Position numbers and translations under genes: made by a program
Shown here: piece by piece, positions 25,834-39,063 of the stretch
Layout of the letters: each line of letters starts with the position of its first letter
Numbering within the stretch: the first letter of the stretch is position 1
Notes under the pieces: model-generated
Told to the model about the DNA's origin: nothing
The model's input: only the letters and a program-made list of their open reading frames with translations
Database searches by the model: none
Assembly: GCA_963693315.1 (NCBI GenBank)
Contig: OY856188.1
Location: forward strand, 245,997,926 to 246,061,925
From: Diogma glabrata
Taxonomy: Eukaryota > Arthropoda > Insecta > Diptera > Cylindrotomidae
Reading direction: 5' to 3'
DNA: 64,000 bases

Positions 25834-27870
25834 CAACAAAATTGAGAAACGAATGTGTGGTTAAATATACTCTTTGGTATAAATCAAGGGATTGATCATC
25901 TTTAATGGTCTGTGCGTTAAACAAATCGCTGTCGTGTCGTTTTATCTCAGTTTCTAGTTCGCTTACAGTGTCACAATATTCGTGATAATGTATCAGATAA
26001 TACATTATCTAGACCTAGAAGAAACTAAAAAATACATTTGTAATAATAATAATATTTTGGTTGATAAATACTGATTCCTATTGATTCTTTATGGCCTAAT
26101 GCATTGATTTTGGCATCTGATCGCCAGATGCACTGATTAAAAAAGAAGCTTTCTCCCGCATCACCAGTGGCGAAGCGTCGGTATAGACACACTAGACAGT
26201 GTCTACCCAAACATAATATAAATATGAAACTTTATTTTCATATTCTTCGCATAATGTCGACTTAATACTATTTTGTCAAACGTTCTAAGAAAATCATTAA
26301 GTTTTAATACAATAATTAGAACAAAAACAATTCAGCTATGTTCCCGAAACTTTAATACAAACGTTTCCCAGTTTCATGTACAAACAAACAAAAATGTTTT
26401 TCTCACTGCAGTAGACGTTTCAAATTATTAATCGCCTAAAGCAACAGATGTGGCGAACAAAACAAATGCAAGGAACAAAATTGTTCTTAGTTGGCTTTAC
26501 GAGAAACTCCTACAGATATGGAAGAAGTAATCAGCAAAAGTTGTCTTCACGAAAGTCTTATGGACTTATGGAAGCGTCTTATAAACAAAACATGTGATAC
26601 AGAAATATAGTCCAACGATGTCGTTTTATACTACAAAAAGAACCCAAGGCAGAAAATTCGCTTCCTGTTTTGTAATTAAAAAAAAAGGATACAACAAATG
26701 CGTTGTGAGTGTAAATGTTAATTTATTATTTCAAACATGTTAATTTTTGTCACTCTCCATTGTTAAAGCGACTTGTTTTTTTTTATTTGATTAAATCTAA
26801 AATTTTAATTTTAAACCAACGAAAAACACATTGTATTGTTTGCTATAACAGCCTATAAAATATTAATTCCGATTTATTTTCTTTACAATTTTATATCAGC
26901 CCAAAAAAATCTAAATAAAAAATAAATTAACAAATCCAAAACGGATTGAATTATTAATAGTTTACCATTACACGCAATACAAAATCCAAACAACTGAAAA
27001 TCAACTCGATGTATAGAAAAACAAAGTCAGGAAAATATATAACAGTTATAATCGTACAAACCTAAAACAATCAAACGCATTTCCATTTAAAATGAAAAAT
27101 TATACGAATAATGAGGAAAACTGTAAATGGAAAATCGAAGGATTTGACTGGCATTGGATTTTGTGTAAATATAAATAGAGGAAAAAAAATTCCGAAACAA
27201 ATTAAATATATTTTTAATTCGATGAAAATTAATCTTCTACAATCTACATCATATACCCTCGTGCGAGTGGTTAAATAATAGGTGAAAGGTAAACTCATTT
27301 TGAAGTGCGGATAAAAAAAAGTTCGATTAATATAATTGTTTTGATTCAAAAAGTAAACTGAGGTTTGAAATTAATTATATTAAGTGTTTATTATTGAGAT
27401 CTGATGATTTGTGTAGGACGTGCTTGAGGTAGGAGATGCTAGGATAAATTGAGATTTAGAAACTATCAAACAATACTTTTTTACTGTGCAGAAAAATAAA
27501 AAGAAAGAAAGAATTATTGGTAATCTTTAGATCTGTAAACTATTGGCAACAATAGTGTCATGTGGATGTCCATAATCGATGACTTCTGTTTTTGTTCCTC
27601 AAAACGAGTTAGCATTGTGTTCGAGGAGTTATTCAAATAAAACCCCACAGAGTAATATTCGAAGAAACCAAACAGAGTAAGAAAGACAAGTAGCGACAAT
27701 AGAAAAATATTACGGCCAAATAATGGAAATGGAAATTAAAAAACGAAAATTTCACAGTTGTTATGTGGACGTATATCATTAATGTTTAATTGATAAATGG
27801 CATATGGATAATGTTCCATTGAAAATTTGAACAAAATTTTCTGTGATAAAAAATTTGCTCAATAACGATT
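25834..27870. other. AT-rich spacer with a possible hAT-type end
   Basis: At 26161 CACCAGTGGCGAAGCG is followed by a hairpin GTATAGACAC/GTGTCTAC. This resembles hAT-type termini (CAGTGGCG), and a similar CCAGTGGCGCAGCGT occurs at about 31640. Otherwise nothing coding is recognised. The frames at 27071-27349 and 27514-27699 lack family signatures. Confidence 0.35.
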
Positions 27871-30800
27871 AAAACACATTTTTATTTAATAAATAATTTT
27901 CTTAATAAACATTTCAACATAATTTTGTTTCATAAAAAACTTTCCCCGATAAATAATTTTCTCAGTAAAGATTTCAAAAGAATTTTCTTTGATAAATTAT
28001 TTTCTCAATAAAAATTTTAACACAATATTCTTCGATAAACAATTTTCTTAATAAAGATTTTAGCACGATTTTCTTTGATAAAAATTTGTCTCAATAAAAA
28101 CTGGAACACAATTTTTTTTGATAAATTATTTTCTCAATAAGGATTTGAACACAACTTTCTTGGAGTCACAATTTTCTTTGATAAAAAGTTTGCTCAATAA
28201 AAATTTCAACAAAATTATCTTTGATAATTTCAATAAAAATTTGAACGTAACTTTCTTTGTTAAATAATTTTCTCAATAATAGTTTAAACACAATTTTCTT
28301 TGATAAACAATTTTTTCATTAAAGATTTAAACACAATTTTTGTTGATAAATAATTATCTCAATAAGGAGTTAAACACAATTTTCTTCGATGCATGATTTT
28401 CTTTTATAAATATTTTTCTTAATAAAAGTTTGCACACAATTTTTTTCGATAAACAATTTTTTTAATAAAGATTTTAGCACGTTTATCTATGAAACACAAT
28501 TTTTTGTGATAAGAATTCATCTCAATAAAAATTTGAACACAATTTTCTTTGATAAATAATTTTTTCAATAAAGATTTGAATACAATTTTCTTTGATTAAC
28601 AATTTTCTCGATAAAAGTTTGAACACAATTTTCTTCAATAAACCATTTTCTTAAGAAAGATTTAAGGACGACTTTCTTTGATTGACAATTTTCTGTGATA
28701 ACTAATTTTCTCATTAAACACAGTTTTCTGTGATCAATAGTTTTCTCAATCAAAAATTTGAACACAGTTTCTTTCGATAACCTGTTTTCTTAACAAAGAT
28801 TTTAGCAAGATAATTTTTGATTCACAATTTCGTTTGATAAATAATTTTCTCGATACCGATTTTAGCATGACTTTCTTTGATTCACAATTTTCTTTGATAA
28901 ATAATTTTCTCAGTAAAGATTTAAACACCATTTTTTTGATAAATTATTTTCTCAATAAAAATTTGAACACAACTTTCTTGGAGTCACAATTTTCTTTGAT
29001 AAAAAGTTTGCTCAATAAAAATTTCAACAAAATTTTCTTTGATAATTTCAATAAAAGTTTGAACGTAATTTTCTTGGAAAAATAATTTTCTTTGTTAAAT
29101 AATTTTCTCAATAAAAGTTTGAACACAATTTTCTTCGATAAACAATTTTCTTAATAAAAATTTGAACACATCAATTCAAAATTTTCTCTGATACAAAGTT
29201 ATCTCAATAAAAATTTCATCAAATTTTTCTTTGACAATTTTAATAAAAGTTTGAACGTAATTTTCTTTGATATACAATTTTCTTTGACAAAAAATTTTCT
29301 CAATAAAGATTTGAACACGATTTTTTTGATTCACAATTTTCTTTCATAAAATGGTTTACCAATAAAGATTTCAATTCAATTTTCATTGATAATTTCAATA
29401 AAAATTTGAACACAATTTTCTTTGATACAATAATTTTCTCAATAAAGATTTTAACACAACTTTCTTTGATACAAATTTGTCTCAATAAAAATTTGAATAC
29501 AATTTTCTATGATAAATAATTTTTTCAAACAAAGATTTGAAAACAAATTTGTTTGCCAAATAATTTTCTCAATAAAAGTTTGAACATAATTTTCTTCAAT
29601 AAACAATTTTCTTAATAAAGATTTTAGCACGACTTTCTCTGATTCACAATATTGGTTGATAAATCATTTTCTAAGTAAAGATTTAAACACAATAATTATA
29701 GTAAATAATAATAAATAATTTTCTCAATAAAATTTTAACAAAATTTTCTTTGATACAAAGTTTTCCCAATAAAATTTCACCAACCAACAATTTTCTATGA
29801 TAAATAGTTTTTTCAATAAAGATTTGAAAACAAATTTCTTTGATGAACAATTTTCTTAAAAGAAATTTTAGCACGACTTTCTTTGTTTCACAATTTTCTT
29901 TAATAAATAATTTTCTCAATCAAATTTTGAACACAATTTTCTTTGATAAACAATTTTCTGAAAATAGATTTTAGTACGATTCTTTGATTCACAATTTTCT
30001 TTGATAAATAATTTTCTAAGTAAAGATTTAAACACAATTTTCATTGATAAATAATTTTCTTAATAAAAATTTGAACACATCAATTCACAATTTTCTGTGA
30101 TACAAAGTTTTCTCAATAAAAATTTCAACAAAATTTTCTCTGAAAATGTTAATAAAAATTTGAACACAATATTCTTTGATACACAATTTTCTTTGACAAA
30201 ACATTTTCTCAATAACAATTTTAGCACGACTTTCTTTGATAAAAATTTGCCTCAATAAAAATCTGAACACAATTTTCTGAGATAAATAATTTTTTCAAAA
30301 AATTTTCTTTGACAATTTTAATACAAATTTGAACACAATTTTCTTTGGTATACAATTTTCTTTGACAAAAAATTTTCTCAATAAAGATTTGAGCACGATT
30401 TTTTTGATTCACAATTTTGTTTCATAAAATGGTTTCCCAATAAAATTTTCATTGATAATTTCAATAAAAATTTGAACACAATTATCTTTGATAAATAATT
30501 TTCTCAATAAAAAGTTTAGCACTACTTTTTTTGATAAAAATTTGTCTCAATAATAATATAAAGATTTGAAAACAAATTTCTTTAATAAATAATTTTCTTA
30601 ATTAAAATTAAAACACGATATTGTAGGATTCACAATTTTGTTTGATAATTAACTTCAATGAAAATTTCAACATAATTTTCTTTGATACACAATTTTTTTT
30701 TGATAAACAATTACTCAAAAAGATTTCAACACAATTTTCTGGGATTCACAATTTTCTTTGATAAAAAGTTTTCACAATAAAAATTTCAACAACAGTTTCT

Positions 30801-31030
30801 TTGATAATTTCAATAAAAGTTTGAACACAATTTTCTTTGATACACAATTTTCTTTGACAAATAATTTTCTCAGTATAGATTTGAACTCGATTTTCTTATA
30901 TTCTCAATTTTCTTTGATAAAAAATTTTTGCAATAAAGATTTGAATATGATTTTCTTTAATACACAATTTTCTTTGATAAATAATTTCAATAAAAATTTG
31001 AAGACAATTTTTTTTCATATACAATTTTGG
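27870..31030. repeat. Minisatellite of ~43-bp units, about 3.1 kb
   Basis: A degenerate tandem array. The basic unit runs ATTTTCTTTGATAAATAATT, then TTCTCAATAAAGATTTGAAC, then AC. Variants swap in GATTCACAATTTT or TTTAGCACGACTTT blocks, giving two or three unit subtypes that alternate. The many minus-strand frames (for example repeated LRKLFIKENC and FIEKI peptides with a 14-15 residue period) result from the unit length being close to a multiple of three with few stops; they are broken by frameshifts and I do not regard them as genes. Confidence 0.9.
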
Positions 31031-31402
31031 AAGTGAAAACTTCTTTTGGCGCACCACACACAGATTTTTCCATAGGTAGTAAGTTAGGCTGATCCGTCAC
31101 GCTCTGAGGTGTAAGACTCGAAATAATAATACGAGGCTATGAATGTTTGAATACTATCCTTTTCAGGTTGCTTCGTATTCATTCGTATTCATACGTAATA
31201 ATTGTCTTTATTAATTATATAGTTATTATTGGTACGTAATAAAAAAATTATTTTGACAATTATTTGGTTTATATTGTGAGGCTAGTGTGCGTAGTTAGCG
31301 GTTTATCGTTCTGACTTATTTCTCATTTATTCAACTAATACGATCCAAATACGACTAATACGATATCAATTGATTGCGATTGGCAATGAAGTTTTCACTT
31401 CT
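31031..31402. mobile_element. Candidate MITE, about 370 bp
   Basis: The left end GAAGTGAAAACTTC followed by TTTTGGCGC (31031-31053) is mirrored by CAATGAAGTTTTCACTTC (to 31402). The 14-bp end is itself a small palindrome. The left end abuts the minisatellite. No frame inside. Confidence 0.45.
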
Positions 31403-33329
31403 GCCGTGCGGTCTTAAGCACAGACTCTATTTTTCTTCAATAAATGTTAACTCTGGCTCATTCGAGGCAACCAGAACACACCTTTTGTGATATAGATTAA
31501 ATTTGACTGAACTGCGGGGCTCAATAGCTCGAACCCCCTGAAGAACGATTAGGATTTATACTGCGCTAACAATTTACTATAACCCTACTAAAATTTTATT
31601 AAATTTTTAAGTTACACTGTATAGAAATACACACTCATACCAGTGGCGCAGCGTACATCAGCATGGAATTGGTAAGAACAGCCTAGAGTCTCTTTACCGG
31701 TTGCGTTGGTCCCCAAAATTTTGGGAGCAGTCTGTCAAAAGTTGAATCTACGTTCTTGACTTTATTACTGACATATACCAAGTGCTCACTAAAATTTTTC
31801 CAAAATCAAAAATAACGCTTATGTAGATATTTTAGGTGAGTACTCGATCATATTGTTTGGTTGCTGGATTATGCTGTTTGCTACAACTTTGTGACTACTC
31901 ACCTGCACAATATCGAGGTTGCTTTTAAAAACAACGTTTTCCTGCTTTTTAGCCAATAAGACTATGGTAATGTTAATCTTTATAGCTAACGATTGTATTT
32001 TTTATGTGAGTTCGTATATTGAGGACTCAACTGTCCACGACGTCCCACAGCAATGGCTCGTATTTTTTATATCAAAAGTGATAATCGCACAGTAGTGTTT
32101 ATCATTATCTAGCCACGTTCTTCGTTATGTCACATAGTATGTAGTGAACACTATTCCTGATAGTGAAATCACTATCAGAAACATTAGGGGAACTGCATGC
32201 CCTGCCAGATTTTATTCCGACTGGCTTCCATCTTGTGGATTCAAGAAGGCATTTTTTCAGACCAGAACAAATGCAAAACTGTACGCAAATAAAATTAGCC
32301 AGAGAAGGAATTTAAATAAGTAACGTTCATGGAATCTGACAAAACTTTAAGACGAAGGAACTAAGACCGTCAAATACACTACTAAAATATATCCATTATA
32401 CGTTAGATCAAAGATTGAAATATTTCTCTAATCCCATTATTTGATGTTTGATCTCACTCTTCACCCTCTTCCTCCCTAGCTGATCAGACTGAGTAACCTG
32501 GAGTATTTTAAATAACAATAGTTGCACCAAGGTATAGACTGTTAATGCACCAAAATAATAGTACAATATTATGCAGTAGTTGCGCCAATGTACAGGCGAT
32601 TGGTGAACAACGAGAAAAACAAAAAATATTGTTGATGGTGACATTAAAATTATCAAATGCTTATCATGATTCACAGTTAGAAAAAATTTACTCCTTATAT
32701 ATTAACCTCGGTTTCGGACGCAGGTCAATGATCGTTGGTGATTAAAATACATAGCTGAAATTTCTGAACTTCACTTTGTCGAAAAAGTTTTAATTTTTTG
32801 TCACACAATAATATATTTTGTATTATTATTTGTGTGACATCAGAAATATAATTTTTTTCCTTACATTAAATTTTGATTTAACTTAACTACACACAAAAAA
32901 AACTTTTACTGATACTAAAAGTTTTAATTTTTCTATGATTTGACTGCACATTGCATTGTGAGAAAAAAAAATTTTAAATAGTTTTTTATGTTTCTCATTT
33001 GAGTATATTCACGGCACTAACTGACTAATATATTTTCACCAGTAAATATGTAAAAAATTACAAAAAAGTGGGAGGAAAGAAATGAGAAAGAAACAACAAT
33101 TGAATTGATTAGGTTTCATGGAGAGACAAATCAATAAGAAATTATTTTATATTGCATTGATGGTAGACCGTTGTCTCCCGAAACTGAATGGTCGTTTTGC
33201 AAAACCATCCTCTCCTCCTCAGAACTTTTGAAGCCGGTTGCTAGTCGTATTATTTCTATAACTTTGCCTAATATTTCCAACATGCAAAGTGATCACTAAG
33301 ATAAGAGTTCCTCCAGCGGCTTATACACT

Positions 33330-33801
33330 CTAAACTAAATGATCACCAGTCGTTGATGTTTTGATTGTTCGAAACAAATTCTTTGTTTTAAATATGCAGT
33401 ATCTCTTAATATTTTTAGGAGTTTTGTTATTGCAGTCTTTATAACTATTTGATATATCATCTAGACCATCCGAGCTACTTGTTTTTAATCTCGATGTCTG
33501 TCTCTTGTAGAATTTCATAAAAAGTGATACATCTTTTTTATGCACTTGTTGCAATGAAAGTAACGCTATATTTTCATGCTGTTTGAAAATACCAGACACT
33601 ATATGAACCAAGATCTTCGTTCACACAGGTGTAACCCTTGTGTACCCTTAATCTTTGTGAGAATAACTCTATGCATCCTGTCTCGTGGAAAGTGTGAACG
33701 ATTCTCTGTTTTATATGAAATTGCCTCGCATAGTATTTTACGCTTTCAATTAATTTTACTACGCAGCTTTTCATAAGTTGCGCCGGTTCTTCGAGGAGCA
33801 C
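33330..33801 (-). other. Two overlapping open frames, unrecognised
   Basis: Minus-strand frame 33801-33574 reads LLEEPAQLMKSCVVKLIESV, FHIKQRIVHTFHETGCIELF and GYTCVNEDLGSYSVWYFQTA. It overlaps 33611-33330 with HENIALLSLQQVHKKDVSLF. The composition looks protein-like and unusually rich for this AT-rich DNA. Further short fragments in the same orientation occur up to about 34340 (EYMRSKATDRLIEPNANRKL). It may be a broken gene or exons of one. I recognise no family. Confidence 0.25.
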
Positions 33802-36738
33802 ACTTTTGATAGCGTTTTAAACAGGTTTGCCGCAGGCTAGTAATAATTTCTTTTGACCGGAAAATCGGGAATCTTTATCTTGTGGTGGTATAATAAATCG
33901 CAGACCTTCGAAATATCTTCTAAGAAACTTTACTCCATTCACTCTTCACATGTAGTTCAACACTTAAGCGACCAACTCCTGCAACTTCCAACCTCTTTCT
34001 TGGAATTCCAGAGGCCTAGCCAAGGTGAAATCTAGTTGGTGTTGTTTGTGTAGAGCAATGTGATATGTGTAAACATTGTGTAAATATTGTGTAACATATG
34101 CTCTTGTTAGACAATTAAGGACTTCCTCAATTTCTTTCAGTCAAGCTCTGGAGTAAACGTAATAACTGTAGAAGTGAAGTAAAGTACTTTTTCCATGAAC
34201 AAAATAAAATCTTTTGTTTTTTTTTTCAGTTTTCTGTTAGCATTGGGTTCAATCAAACGGTCTGTCGCTTTACTCCTCATGTATTCAACCAGATTTAAAT
34301 CACAAGCAAAGGCACTGTATTGTTCACATAAATACCACATTTGGCGCTTGCTCTCCTGCTATCTCCATCAGAAGATTCTGATAAGCTTCGCAATTTTTTA
34401 GGTTTATTTGGGCACACTTATTGGGTACCTTATGGTTTCAACGATAATTTGGGCTGCGAGACCAGGGAGACATAAGTAGCATTTTCCTCCATACCGCGTT
34501 AGTCTGAAATATTCTTCTAACTTGCTTTTGACTGAACAAATCTATGCAAATTGGTTTTGGATCGCAGTACAGATATCTTTTCTTGTGGTAAGTACGTCTA
34601 TGTCATGTCGTTCAATCAACCTTTTTCAGACATTTTTTATTTGCCTGATCTTATTGACTTGTTTTCCAAGTTTCAGCAGTTCCTGCTTTTACTTGCATAT
34701 TTTTCTGAATGTCAACTCACCCATCATTATCAGTTTGTCAGCGTCCTAGTTCAGTCCATCCGTTTTCGTCACTTTTTCTTTCAAATTGGAAACTGGATGT
34801 TAGTACCTTTTTTGTATTTCAGGTTTAGCCATTTTTAGCCTTGTCAACAGGATATACAAGACCGAAAAATGAATCAGTTGCACTACCTAGTTTGCAATGT
34901 AGCTATTAAACCCACCAAGCATCTACAGATGCTTTTTTACTATTTAATTCCTGTAGGTTTATATTTTGCCCTTAAGTCGTTTTGTCACAGGACAGCATTT
35001 GTCAAAAGTTCTTCAAATGTACATGGGCTGTCACCAAAATTACAGACTTTTACTTCCTATGGAAATTTTTGTTCGCTTTTATTACATATAATCTCACCAT
35101 TTTATTGTTTCTGTTGAATATAGGATCTACTCGTTTTGAAACTTTGCTTGTTGTGTTATTTGCTTGTTATGCTACCTCAGAAACTTTTTCTATTAATTTA
35201 TATTAATTATCCGTATTTTGATTCCATAAGTTTCAACGAATATAAACACTAAAATTAAAAATTGTTGTTCTGAAGGCTTTTATTTCAATGAAAGCAAAAG
35301 CATATTGCTTTATTCAAATTACATACAAAAAAAGTTCTCTGTAATTAACTGATAATGAAAATGCAACGAAATAAAATTCTCCTCGATTATAGTATAAAAT
35401 CGAATCAGCAGTGAAGTTTTATATATTGTAATTAAAAATTCCCATCACAGGTTTAATCCTTTTGTTTTAGATTTTGACAAATGGTTTTTAAGAAATGTAA
35501 TTAAAGTTTTTAATATACTACATTTTCAGATTTGATACAAAATATAAGTAATGGCCAATCTTCGTTTTTATAGAAGGATAAATTAGTGAATCAAATTTTC
35601 AACCAACTAAAAATGAACAAACTGTCTAACCCAGCAGCTACATTCTGTAACTAAAGAAAACTTTTAACACTTCACAACTTCAGAGTTACAGAATTTAGCA
35701 GCAGGACATCAATTAGTAAAATCAATAGGCAGATGAAAATACTTGTCACAACAATACACTTTCAAATAGAAAAGTTATGAATTCTTCAAACTTCATATCT
35801 CAATTTACTACCTAAAACTTTTTCATATTCAATAAGAAGACTAACATCAATAAAACAATTATTATTTCAAACTAAGAACAACAACCATAAATTCGAAGAC
35901 ATAAAAAACTTTGTTGTTTCCACGAGCTTTTAAATCAATTTCTCTACCTTACCTGGGTGGATTATTTTTAAGGACTTCAACTTTTTTTACGATTGCTTTT
36001 TGTTGTAAATGTCGTATTATAAAATGCCTTCGCTACTCTAAATCCTTTATAATTTATTCACTTCATTCCTTTACGTTTACCTTTAAAACAAAAATAAACA
36101 TTGCTATGTCACAATACATTTTTTTTCTTTCTTTTATTTATTTCAATTATTTCTAAAAGATTGATTGAAAATCGAAAACATTAGAAACAAAACTTTTCCT
36201 TAAACAAAAGGCGAGGAAGAAACAAAAATGAAACTTCTCGCCTAGATCGATGTGAAGAAAGGATGTCTCTTTGCTAACTTTAAACAAAAATAAGAAATTG
36301 TTGTTCTTGAAATTGATTGACTTCGTGTGAAAAAATAGAAAAAGTATGGGAAAATGTGTAAATAATGATTTTCCGATATTATTTTTCGAAGTTGTTGATG
36401 GTAACTTTGTAAAAGTTGATTTGAGTTAGCATCGGTAGTTTATCTTCGTTATGTTTTCTTTCTTTGTTATTGATGTACTTCAGACGAAACTAAGAAACTA
36501 AGAGATAAATAAGATAAAATTCAAGTTTTGTTACAAATCCTTGAAGCATGATTTGGGTTGATGATAAACAATGGAATTTTTTTCTGAATTTCTTTAAAAT
36601 AAATGTGTTAGTCGAAGTTATGTGATCAGTTAGATCTTAACTGATTTTATTAGTTCACTTTTATTTTCATATAAGATTTGAGACACTGTTTTGCAATGTA
36701 GAGAGTAGTGCCCTACATTTCTAGAGAGCTGCACCCTG

Positions 36739-36774
36739 ATATGAACAACTATCACTTATGATAGTTGTTCATAT
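36739..36774. repeat. Perfect 16-bp inverted repeat
   Basis: ATATGAACAACTATCA, a 4-base loop CTTA, then the exact complement. A strong hairpin in otherwise plain sequence; no function can be assigned. Confidence 0.8.
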
Positions 36775-36904
36775 TCCTTCTTTTGATAGAATTTTTTAAA
36801 GTGCTTTAATGGTTGATGATGGTTTGTGTTTAATTGCAAACCAAATTTTTTAAAATATCGAATGCTCCTAAAAATCTATCAAACATTTTGCAACACTCTT
36901 CAAC

Positions 36905-37030
36905 AACTCAGAATGCATGTTGTTGCCTTGGTTTTGAAAGGTTTTTGAGTGTTGTTGTGTCTCACATTATAATTCCAACTACACATCACATTTTATTAAA
37001 AAAAATATTAACTTTTTACAGCGATAAAGC
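36905..37030 (-). repeat. LTR fragment, inverted
   Basis: The reverse complement matches the start of the solo LTR at about 49385-49490 (AATAAAATGTG, GTGTAGT-GGAATTA, CAAGG with CAACAACAT). Only the first ~120 bp of the LTR is present. Confidence 0.65.
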
Positions 37031-37599
37031 TCGCGTTTCTTAAGTCCGAATTGATCCCTTCTACTCTTTTGGCGCTAAACAAATTTTGTAATAGCCTAAA
37101 AATTTTATGCTATATGTACGTCTACCAGTCCTCTGTCAATATCTAAAAAATGTGAACAGCTGAAAGAAGACGATGTACATATATGACCATCATGCCTTAA
37201 CTACTGTGAAGCAATAAGACTATACCTGCTATACAATCAGATATACCATTATTATTTTTCCCCCTTACCAGATATACCATTATTATTTTTCCCTCTTCTC
37301 ACCACATATCTATGACCTGACGATACGACACATAGCGGAATAGTACTGGCGGAAACAATTAAAAACACAAATAATGTTTATTGTATGTTGCCACACCAGC
37401 CCTTATCTCCTTCACGAAACAAAACTTTACTTCTATACTCAGAGCTCGAAAGATTGTCTGTCCCGATAAAAATTAGCCTGGAGTGCTAACACTCGCTTTT
37501 GCAGTACCAAAGGAAAATTAAAACTTAATTTACTTCAGCTTATTATAAATGTTTTTCAAAATTTTTGATTTATTTTACCAAATGAAAAAACTTACGAAA

Positions 37600-37830
37600 A
37601 ATATTTAGAGCAGAAAAATTAATAGAAAAATAGAAAAAAAAAATTGAGATATGGTTATCATTATATATCAATCTTACCGGACAGAACGGAAGGAGAAGGT
37701 CTTGCTGAAAACATTCATCCTGAGAGTTATTGGTAATAATAGAGAACTGAACCTAACTAGAAAAACTGATAAGATATAGGACTTAACAAGCGAAAAGACA
37801 AAAACTGTGTTTTGTTTGAAAATTATATAG
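37600..37830. repeat. Possible 3' LTR of BEL/Pao relic
   Basis: It shares GGTTATCATTA, a GGACAGAACGGAAGGA-type block and ATTCATCCT...GAGT with 39920-40200 in direct orientation. The two sequences bracket the BEL/Pao coding relic, the position expected of degraded LTRs. Exact ends are not visible. Confidence 0.4.
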
Positions 37831-38130
37831 AGCTGGCTAATATGATTTTCCAAAGATTCTGGTAGTTTTTAGAAGTAAATCATTTTCACAGAAAATGCTC
37901 TTCAGCTGAAGGTTTGTTTTAGAAGAAAAATTAATTTACCAAATACATTAGGCAAATCATCTGGCAATGGCAGATGATTTGCCCAATGTGTGGGCACTTC
38001 ACCCTCATCCAAAATAATAGCACGAAGTGGAGGCGCATTTAGAATCCCTTATATCCCAGTCAACAGATTGCTAAATTCCTTCAAGCTTAGGATAATTTCC
38101 CGAATAGCCTTCTTGATGTATGTTTTTTAA

Positions 38131-38781
38131 CTATGTACTTACGAATGTTTCAGCCAAACCATTCATATGCTGTATACCTAGTGGATTGAAATACCAAATG
38201 GATTCTTTTCTTAAAAGATAAAGAGGAATTTTAGCAGCTTGTTTGTATAAAAATGAGAATAACTCCGTCACATGACGATATTTGCAGACAAAATTAGTGC
38301 CATTGTCGCTAACTATTTTTGTAGACAATCCACATCCATCAATAAACCGAGATAATGCAGCTAAGAAGTTTGCAAACGTAAAATTTCCAACGATTTCAAT
38401 ATGAACTGCTCGAGTACTTGCGCAGATAAATCTTCTTTTTCTTATTGACGTTACTTTAAATCCAGCGTAGTTAGTAAATGCTGATACACGTAATACGTGA
38501 TCCAATGATACTCGCTCCATAGGAAAATCACCCATTTTTTGATTTTCTATTATTGGCTTTGTAGACCATTTGTGGACCACACCTTTAATTACATTCTTTG
38601 CTCTAAATATCCAGCATTTTTTCCGAAAAAAGCTCACCATAAGTTCAATTCCAGAATAATAATAAATTTTGTGATAGTCTTGCTCTATTTCTGTCGTAAT
38701 TGCAGATTTCTGTGGTAAAATTACCGGATACTTTGTGATATATAACGGAAACGATTTTCTTATCCTACCTTCAACACGCAA
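38131..38781 (-). pseudogene. pol: BEL/Pao integrase fragment
   Basis: A continuous minus-strand frame of 216 residues. It begins MRVEGRIRKSFPLYITKYPV (a conserved BEL/Pao opening), then ILPQKSAITTEIEQDYHKIY and SGIELMVSFFRKKCWIFRA from the zinc-binding region, although the His/Cys ligands are partly lost. The core has CASTRAVHIEIVGNFTFANF, LAALSRFIDGCG and IVSDNGTNF, where the SDNGTNF Asp is the second catalytic residue of the DDE integrase. The first catalytic Asp region (expected near VDYAG) reads VSAFTNYAG, so it appears mutated. The frame ends at 38131 without the catalytic Glu segment. An upstream reverse-transcriptase relic lies at 39064-39735. Confidence 0.88.
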
Positions 38782-39063
38782 AATGCTATTTTCATCTAAA
38801 AGTGGATTTCAATACTCGATATGCTTTCTTTAAACACTTGCTGATACTTCTTTAAACTTTCCAGCTCGATATAAAAGTTTAGCTGCTTGACATATACTTA
38901 CAAAAACATATTTGATGCGTTTTCAATCTCAATCACTTTTAATTCACCGATTTAAACTTTTAACATCTATGCTATTATGGAATTCATCTTGCGATAACTC
39001 GAATATTTCTCTGCTAGTATACCTAAAATTTCCTTATGAGTTGTAATTTGGAATGCAGCTGTA

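Larger units (their letters stand above)
31403..36900. other. Long low-repeat region without recognised genes
   Basis: Less repetitive than the rest of the window, with moderate AT content. I found no family signature in its frames. It contains hairpins (32155-32180, 32799-32838, 36739-36774). At 35627-35706 it has a diverged relative of the hairpin in the 2441-3852 repeats (ATTCTGTAACT, AACACTTCACAACTTCAGAG, TTACAGAATTTAGC). It could hold introns or regulatory DNA of a gene outside the window, which cannot be judged here. Confidence 0.4.

Noticed and set aside
28565..30412. Many minus-strand frames with repeated Lys-rich peptides
   Set aside because: They follow the minisatellite unit, change frame repeatedly and lack a consistent start or domain.
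27870..31030. CRISPR-like array
   Set aside because: Units are contiguous and degenerate without unique spacers, and the DNA is eukaryotic.
34522..35206. Overlapping Phe/Leu-rich plus-strand frames that could be a membrane receptor
   Set aside because: Composition follows T-rich DNA; no conserved motif or consistent single frame.
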